Positions 7,001 through 10,460 of a stretch of DNA of 10,460 nt are shown here, one piece after another. The DNA comes from Burkholderiales bacterium. Its GTDB lineage: Bacteria > Pseudomonadota > Gammaproteobacteria > Burkholderiales > Burkholderiaceae_C. A model generated the notes under the pieces. That model was not told the DNA's origin and ran no database searches. It was given only the letters and a program-made list of their open reading frames with translations. The position numbers and the translations under genes are program-made. The stretch lies in assembly GCA_947450745.1 (NCBI GenBank), contig CANFYD010000088.1, forward strand, positions 1 to 10,460, given 5' to 3'. Within the stretch, counting starts at the first letter, position 1. Each line of letters begins with the position of its first letter.

Positions 7001-7029
7001 AGCGTACGTTAAGCCGTACTGACTGTCAA
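7001..7029 (-). promoter_or_regulatory. Candidate sigma-70 promoter of the antitoxin-toxin operon
   Basis: On the minus strand, TTGACA (7029-7024) is a perfect -35 box. Seventeen bases later TACGCT (7006-7001) could serve as a moderate -10 box. Transcription would start near 6994, just ahead of the AGGAG site (about 6991-6988), giving a very short leader. Box placement is by eye. Confidence 0.5.
7004..7019. promoter_or_regulatory. Palindromic operator candidate for the YefM-YoeB type repressor
   Basis: GTACG and CGTAC arms separated by six bases form a perfect inverted repeat lying between the -35 and -10 boxes. YefM binds short palindromes with a GTAC-containing core in other bacteria, so autoregulation through this site is plausible. 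The position fits steric blocking of RNA polymerase. Confidence 0.5.
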
Positions 7030-7052
7030 GTGAGCGACATCTGACACTTGAC
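7025..7052. repeat. 8-bp inverted repeat upstream of the antitoxin promoter
   Basis: GTCAAGTG (7025-7032) and CACTTGAC (7045-7052) are exact reverse complements separated by 12 bases. The left arm overlaps the -35 box of the antitoxin promoter, so it may be a second regulatory site. No known factor is recognised. Confidence 0.4.
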
Positions 7053-7095
7053 GCGACACTGGAGCAAAGAATCCAAATGCAGCAAGCCCGCAGCG

Positions 7096-7148
7096 TGGCG
7101 CGACACGGGTGCCACAGTCGACCAGACGCGGGTCGCGACCCGCCCTAC
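7096..7148. repeat. Truncated second copy of the 119-bp intergenic element
   Basis: The 53 bases starting TGGCGCGACACG and ending GACCCGCCCTAC align with 6117-6170 in the same orientation, with identity highest at both ends. The left half of the element is missing. It contains a perfect 16-bp palindrome, GCGGGTCGCGACCCGC. Together with the 6052-6170 copy it brackets the inverted-repeat segment and the toxin-antitoxin pair. Confidence 0.6.
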
Positions 7149-7211
7149 GAATGCCGGAACAACCGGTGCAGTGCCGCTCAGGCTCCTTGCGGCCTGAATG
7201 CCCTCAGCCCC

Positions 7212-8060
7212 TCAGCTGCCCTGCTGCATGCGCAGCCGGCGGGCGGCGTCTTCGTCGCGGGCATCGTCGATTTCGCGCAGCACGCCGCGCAGGTCGACGG
7301 TGCCGGCCTTGTGCACGAAGCGGCCGGTCAGCTGGGTTTCGGTGCTGAGCGCGCCGCGTTGGTAGAGCGCCCAGATTTCATGGCCGAAGTCGCTGCGCAG
7401 CAGGTCGGGAGCGAACTGACCAAAGAAGTTGCGCAGGTTCTCCACGTCGCGCAGCAGCATGCGTTGTGCGTGGTTGTTGCCAGCGGCGTCGACGGCCTGG
7501 GGCAGGTCGATGATGACCGGGCCGTCCTCGGCCAACAGGATGTTGAACTCCGACAAGTCGCCGTGCACGACACCGGCGCACAGCATGCGCACCACTTCCT
7601 TGATCAGGCTCGCATGGTGGGCATGGGCTTGTTCGGGCGTGAACTTGACGTCGTTGAGGCGGGGCGCGGCGTCACCGGCTTCGTCGGTCACCAACTCCAT
7701 CAGCAACACGCCCTCAAAAAAGTTGTAGGGCTTGGGCACGCGCACGCCGGCGGCGGCCAAACGGTAGAGCGCATCGACCTCGGCGTTTTGCCAAGCGTCT
7801 TCCTGGGCTTGGCGGCCAAAGCGGCTGCCCTTGGCCATGGCGCGGGCCTGGCGGGTGTTCTTGACCTTGCGGTTTTCGGTGTAGTCCACTGCTTGACGGA
7901 AGCTGCGTTGCGTCGCTTCTTTGTAGACCTTGGCGCAGCGGGTGTCTTCACCGCAGCGCACGACGTAGACCAGGGCCTCTTTGCCGCTCATCAACTGACG
8001 CACGACGGCGTCGATCAGTCCTTCGTCCAGCAGGGATTGCAGTCGCTTCGGTGTTTTCAT
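7212..8060 (-). CDS. RIO1-type atypical serine/threonine protein kinase
   Basis: This 282-residue cytoplasmic protein is a complete bacterial RIO kinase closely resembling the Pseudomonas PA4780 type. It has a nucleotide-binding segment MSGKEALVYVV (24-34), the ATP-anchoring Lys44 in CAKVYK, the block YTENRKVKNTRQARAMAKGS (60-79), and a family-typical stretch QNAEVDALYRLAAAGVRVPK (91-110). The catalytic loop VHGDLSEFNILL (165-176) supplies Asp168 and Asn173, and the metal-binding segment IIDLPQAVD (183-191) supplies Asp185. All catalytic residues are present, so it should be active in phosphorylation or ATP hydrolysis. The substrate is unknown; eukaryotic and archaeal relatives act in ribosome assembly. 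ATG at 8060 gives the typical MKTPKRL N-terminus although no clear ribosome-binding site precedes it. It appears monocistronic. Confidence 0.92.
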   Translation of the reverse strand: MKTPKRLQSLLDEGLIDAVVRQLMSGKEALVYVVRCGEDTRCAKVYKEATQRSFRQAVDYTENRKVKNTRQARAMAKGSRFGRQAQEDAWQNAEVDALYRLAAAGVRVPKPYNFFEGVLLMELVTDEAGDAAPRLNDVKFTPEQAHAHHASLIKEVVRMLCAGVVHGDLSEFNILLAEDGPVIIDLPQAVDAAGNNHAQRMLLRDVENLRNFFGQFAPDLLRSDFGHEIWALYQRGALSTETQLTGRFVHKAGTVDLRGVLREIDDARDEDAARRLRMQQGS

Positions 8061-8349
8061 CGCGCTATTGTCAATGCAGTCACGGGCTCGGGTTGATACC
8101 GGAGGCGCGCAAGCGCTGGATTCAGACTTGAGTTACGAGTTGCTGACGAGTTGCTGACGCGACTGGGCTGGTGTTTCCCCTCTACGTAGTCCTACCGATA
8201 CTTGAAAAAATCAGTTCTGGCATTGTTGGCACTGTGCTGATGTAGCGCAGCGCTGTGAGCATCTGCGGAACAACGGCGAATCTGGACAGCAGTGGGTCAA
8301 GCGCAGGAAGTCCGGCTTGAATAAGTTAAACAAATTGAGGCAATAAGTC
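8061..8349. other. Divergent intergenic region between the RIO kinase and livK-like genes
   Basis: This 289-base region serves two divergent starts. It contains an 11-base tandem duplication (8137-8158), an 8-base palindrome CTACGTAG (8182-8189), and a short dyad AGCGC-A-GCGCT (8244-8254). I could not pick a confident promoter on either strand. GAGG at 8337-8340, nine bases before the ATG at 8350, is the ribosome-binding site of the binding-protein gene. No gene is supported here. Confidence 0.5.
8137..8158. repeat. Perfect 11-bp tandem duplication
   Basis: GAGTTGCTGAC occurs twice head to tail with no mismatch. It lies about 80 bases upstream of the kinase start and about 190 bases upstream of the binding-protein start. 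It may be a paired regulator-binding site or simple slippage. Confidence 0.6.
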
Positions 8350-9567
8350 ATGAATTTCGCAATCAAAGCACTCTCCGCCGTGGCTCTGGCCGCAACGATG
8401 ACTGTCACATTCGCTGCTGATCCGATCAAGATCGGTGTGGCCGGCCCGTTCACCGGGGGGTCGTCATCGATGGGCGTCAGCATGCGCGACGGTGTGCGCA
8501 TGGCTGCCGACGAAATCAACAAGGCCGGCGGCGTGCTGGGTCGGCAAATCCTGTTGGTTGAACGCGACGACGAAGCAAAAAATGAGCGTGGCGTGCAAAT
8601 TGCACAAGAACTGATCAACAAGGAAAAGGTTGCCGCCACCGTCGGTTACATCAACACTGGCGTGGCTCTGGCCTCGCAGCGCTTCTACCAAGAAGCCAAG
8701 ATCCCGGTGATGAACAACGTGGCCACCGGCTCGCTGATCACGCACCAGTTCGACAGTCAGCCCGAGAACTACATCTTCCGCAACGCCGCCCACGACAGCA
8801 TCCAGGCACCGATGATCGTGGAAGAGGCCGTGACCCGCCGCGGCTACAAAAAGGTCGCCATCCTGGCCGACTCGACCAACTACGGCCAGCTCGGCCGTGA
8901 GGACCTGGAAAAGGCGCTCAAGCTGAAGGGCATTGAAGCGGTAACGGTCGAAAAGTTCAACATCAAGGATGTGGACATGACCGCTCAGTTGCTCAAGGCC
9001 AAGGTGGCCGGCGCTGAAGTGATCCTGACCTACGCCATCGGGCCTGAGCTGGCGCAAATCGCCAACGGCATGACCAAGCTGGGCTGGAAAGTGCCGATGA
9101 TCGGCAGCTGGACACTGTCTATGGCCAACTTCATCGACAACGCCGGCCCTGGCGGCGAGGGCGCGCGCATGCCGCAAACCTTCATCCAAGAGCCGACCAC
9201 ACCGAAGCGCCAAGCTTTCATCATCAACTACCTGAAGACCTTCAACCCGAAGAACGCCCGCATCGATTCGCCGGTGTCGGCCGCTCAGGGCTATGACTCG
9301 ATCTACTTGCTGGCTGCCGCCTTCAAGCAGGCCGGTGGCACCGAAGGCCCCAAGGTCAAGGCCGCGCTGGAAGACTTGAAGACGCCGGTTGAAGGCGTGG
9401 TGACGACTTACAACAAGCCGTTCACCAAGACCGACCATGAGGCGATCACCGCCAACATTCCGGTGTTCGGCGAAGTGAAGGGCCAGCGCGTCGTTTATGC
9501 CTACCCGGATGACCAGAAGAAGGCGTCGGAAGTGCGTGTCAAGGCGGCTGTGCCTGCCAAGAAGTAA
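8350..9567 (+). CDS. ABC transporter periplasmic substrate-binding protein, branched-chain amino acid (LivK/LivJ) type
   Basis: This 405-residue protein starts with a clear Sec signal peptide (basic Lys6, hydrophobic core, likely cut after Ala22 or Ala23). The mature part is a type I periplasmic binding protein of the Leu/Ile/Val family. It has KIGVAGPFTGGSSSMG at the start, DGVRMAADEINKAGGVLGR, the hinge region VAATVGYINTGVALASQRFY, and KKVAILADSTNYGQLGREDL opening the second lobe. It captures a solute in the periplasm for the LivH-type permease encoded next. Family members bind branched-chain amino acids, but also amides, urea, aromatic acids and other ligands, and the ligand cannot be read from sequence. 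GAGG nine bases upstream supports the ATG. A hairpin follows the gene, suggesting higher expression of this gene than of the downstream permease. Confidence 0.92.
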   Translation: MNFAIKALSAVALAATMTVTFAADPIKIGVAGPFTGGSSSMGVSMRDGVRMAADEINKAGGVLGRQILLVERDDEAKNERGVQIAQELINKEKVAATVGYINTGVALASQRFYQEAKIPVMNNVATGSLITHQFDSQPENYIFRNAAHDSIQAPMIVEEAVTRRGYKKVAILADSTNYGQLGREDLEKALKLKGIEAVTVEKFNIKDVDMTAQLLKAKVAGAEVILTYAIGPELAQIANGMTKLGWKVPMIGSWTLSMANFIDNAGPGGEGARMPQTFIQEPTTPKRQAFIINYLKTFNPKNARIDSPVSAAQGYDSIYLLAAAFKQAGGTEGPKVKAALEDLKTPVEGVVTTYNKPFTKTDHEAITANIPVFGEVKGQRVVYAYPDDQKKASEVRVKAAVPAKK

Positions 9568-9604
9568 GAAGCAACTCCGCTTTTCTTCCCTGTTCTAAAT
9601 AACC

Positions 9605-9636
9605 CCGCCAAGCGTTTGCTTGGCGGTTTCGCGTTT
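9605..9636 (+). terminator. Strong hairpin between livK-like gene and livH (partial terminator or processing site)
   Basis: CCGCCAAGC-GTTT-GCTTGGCGG is a perfect 9-bp stem with a 4-base loop. It is followed by TTTCGCGTTT, an interrupted rather than continuous T tract. It starts 37 bases after the binding-protein stop and ends well before the livH ribosome-binding site. It could terminate part of the transcripts or protect the 3' end of the binding-protein message, giving more binding protein than permease. Confidence 0.65.
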
Positions 9637-9659
9637 GTGCTGACCAAAAGGGCTCCGCC

Positions 9660-10460
9660 ATGCAGATTTTTACTCAACTTGTATTCAGCGGCATTGCGCT
9701 GGGCATGATTTACGCGGTGATCGCCTTTGGTTACCAGCTCACTTTTGCCACCTCGGACACCCTCAACTTCGGCCAGGGCGATGCCTTGATGCTGGGCGCG
9801 CTGGTCGGTTTGTCGCTGGTCGGCTGGGGCGTCAATTACTGGATGATGATTCCGCTGGTGTGCCTGTTCGGCGCGCTGCAAGGCGCCTTCGTCGAACGCA
9901 TCGGTGTGCGTCCAGCCATCAAGATGAAGTCGGAGTTCGGCTGGATCATGTCCACCATCGCGCTGGGCATCATCTTCAAGAACGTGGCCGAAAACGTCTG
10001 GGGCCGCGACGACCTGAAGTTCCCCTCGCCGCTGCCTGAGTCGCCGATGTTGTTCCTCGGTGCCAATGTGTTGCCGATGGAAGTGCTGGTGGTTGGCGGT
10101 GCGCTGGCGATGATGCTGGCGGTGGAACTGTTCAACCGCCGTTCGATCTACGGCAAGGCCGTGGTCGCCACGTTCAACGACCGCGACGCCGCCAAGTTGA
10201 TGGGCATTAATACCGGTTTAGTGATAACTTTTTCTTACGCTTTGTCGTCGATGACGGCGGCGTTTGCCGGGGTTTTGATCGCTCCGCTGACGCTGACCGG
10301 CGCCACCATGGGTGCGGTACTGGGTTTGAAGGCCTTTGCGGTGGCGATTATCGGCGGCTTGACATCCGGTATGGGGGCCGTCGTCGGCGGATTGATCCTC
10401 GGTATTGCAGAGACATTGACCGGGTTTTATATCTCCACCGGCTACAAGGAAGTCCCTGGC
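9660..10460 (+). CDS. livH: Branched-chain amino acid ABC transporter permease LivH (3' end cut by window edge)
   Basis: The first 267 codons of an inner-membrane permease are visible; full LivH proteins are about 290-310 residues. The N-terminus MQIFTQLVFSGIALGMIYAV leads into FATSDTLNFGQGDALMLGAL, matching the LivH signature LNFAQG-MLGA. Later DRDAAKLMGINTGLVI is the cytoplasmic loop that contacts the ATPase, and AVAIIGGLTSGMGAVVGGLI is the typical C-terminal region. Several hydrophobic helices span the rest. ATG at 9660 has AAAAGGG about eight bases upstream. It would pair with LivM and LivG/LivF ATPases, expected just beyond the right edge, and use the binding protein encoded upstream. 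Confidence 0.93.
   Translation, partial: MQIFTQLVFSGIALGMIYAVIAFGYQLTFATSDTLNFGQGDALMLGALVGLSLVGWGVNYWMMIPLVCLFGALQGAFVERIGVRPAIKMKSEFGWIMSTIALGIIFKNVAENVWGRDDLKFPSPLPESPMLFLGANVLPMEVLVVGGALAMMLAVELFNRRSIYGKAVVATFNDRDAAKLMGINTGLVITFSYALSSMTAAFAGVLIAPLTLTGATMGAVLGLKAFAVAIIGGLTSGMGAVVGGLILGIAETLTGFYISTGYKEVPG

Noticed and set aside
6052..7148. CRISPR array or integron attC cassette from the repeated sequences
   Set aside because: Only two element copies about 1 kb apart, with no regular spacing, and the inverted repeats lack the attC consensus ends.
7077..8096. 339-codon plus-strand frame opposite the RIO kinase
   Set aside because: Low-complexity His/Gln/Gly/Val-rich translation; the minus strand has a complete kinase with all catalytic motifs.
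8464..9438. 324-codon minus-strand frame opposite the binding-protein gene
   Set aside because: No recognisable domain, and the plus strand has a signal peptide, ribosome-binding site and full family match.

Overview
The window looks like a chromosomal piece from a GC-rich betaproteobacterium, most likely Burkholderiales (Comamonadaceae, Leptothrix or Rubrivivax type). This is inferred from protein character and codon use, plus the combination of a Pseudomonas-like RIO kinase, a livK-livH pair and a compact hyf cluster; it was not tested by search. Most of the sequence is high in GC. The toxin-antitoxin stretch at about 6480-7060 is visibly poorer in GC.

Positions 1-4876 (minus strand) hold a tightly packed operon in the order hyfB, hyfC, hyfE, hyfF. 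It encodes the membrane arm of a group-4, hydrogenase-4/formate-hydrogenlyase-like complex related to respiratory complex I. HyfB and HyfF are Mrp/NuoL-type ion-pumping subunits, HyfC is the NuoH-like connector and HyfE contains the NuoK-like part. E. coli HyfA and HyfD have no counterpart in the visible part. The catalytic subunits (HyfG, HyfI) would lie past the left edge, so whether the complex is a true hydrogenase or a hydrogenase-related (Ehr-type) complex cannot be decided here.

Positions 4877-5181 form a divergent intergenic region. A ChaN-family (Tiki/TraB-like) lipoprotein gene follows on the plus strand (5182-6030).

Positions 6031-7211 are the accessory part. A 119-bp element with terminal inverted repeats is followed by a 244-bp segment closed by near-perfect 23-bp inverted repeats. 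Next comes a YefM-YoeB type toxin-antitoxin pair (minus strand, 6479-6981) with a palindromic operator in its promoter. Last is a truncated copy of the first element. The two related repeat copies bracket the toxin-antitoxin module and the IR-bounded segment as direct repeats.

Positions 7212-8060 (minus) encode a complete RIO1-type atypical protein kinase. From 8350 (plus) a branched-chain amino acid type ABC importer begins. It has a periplasmic binding protein (livK-like), then a strong hairpin in the gap, then the permease livH, which is cut by the right edge.

Nothing here clearly amounts to a new biological system. The points most worth a second look are the two unannotated repeat structures around the toxin-antitoxin pair and the reduced subunit set of the hyf operon.
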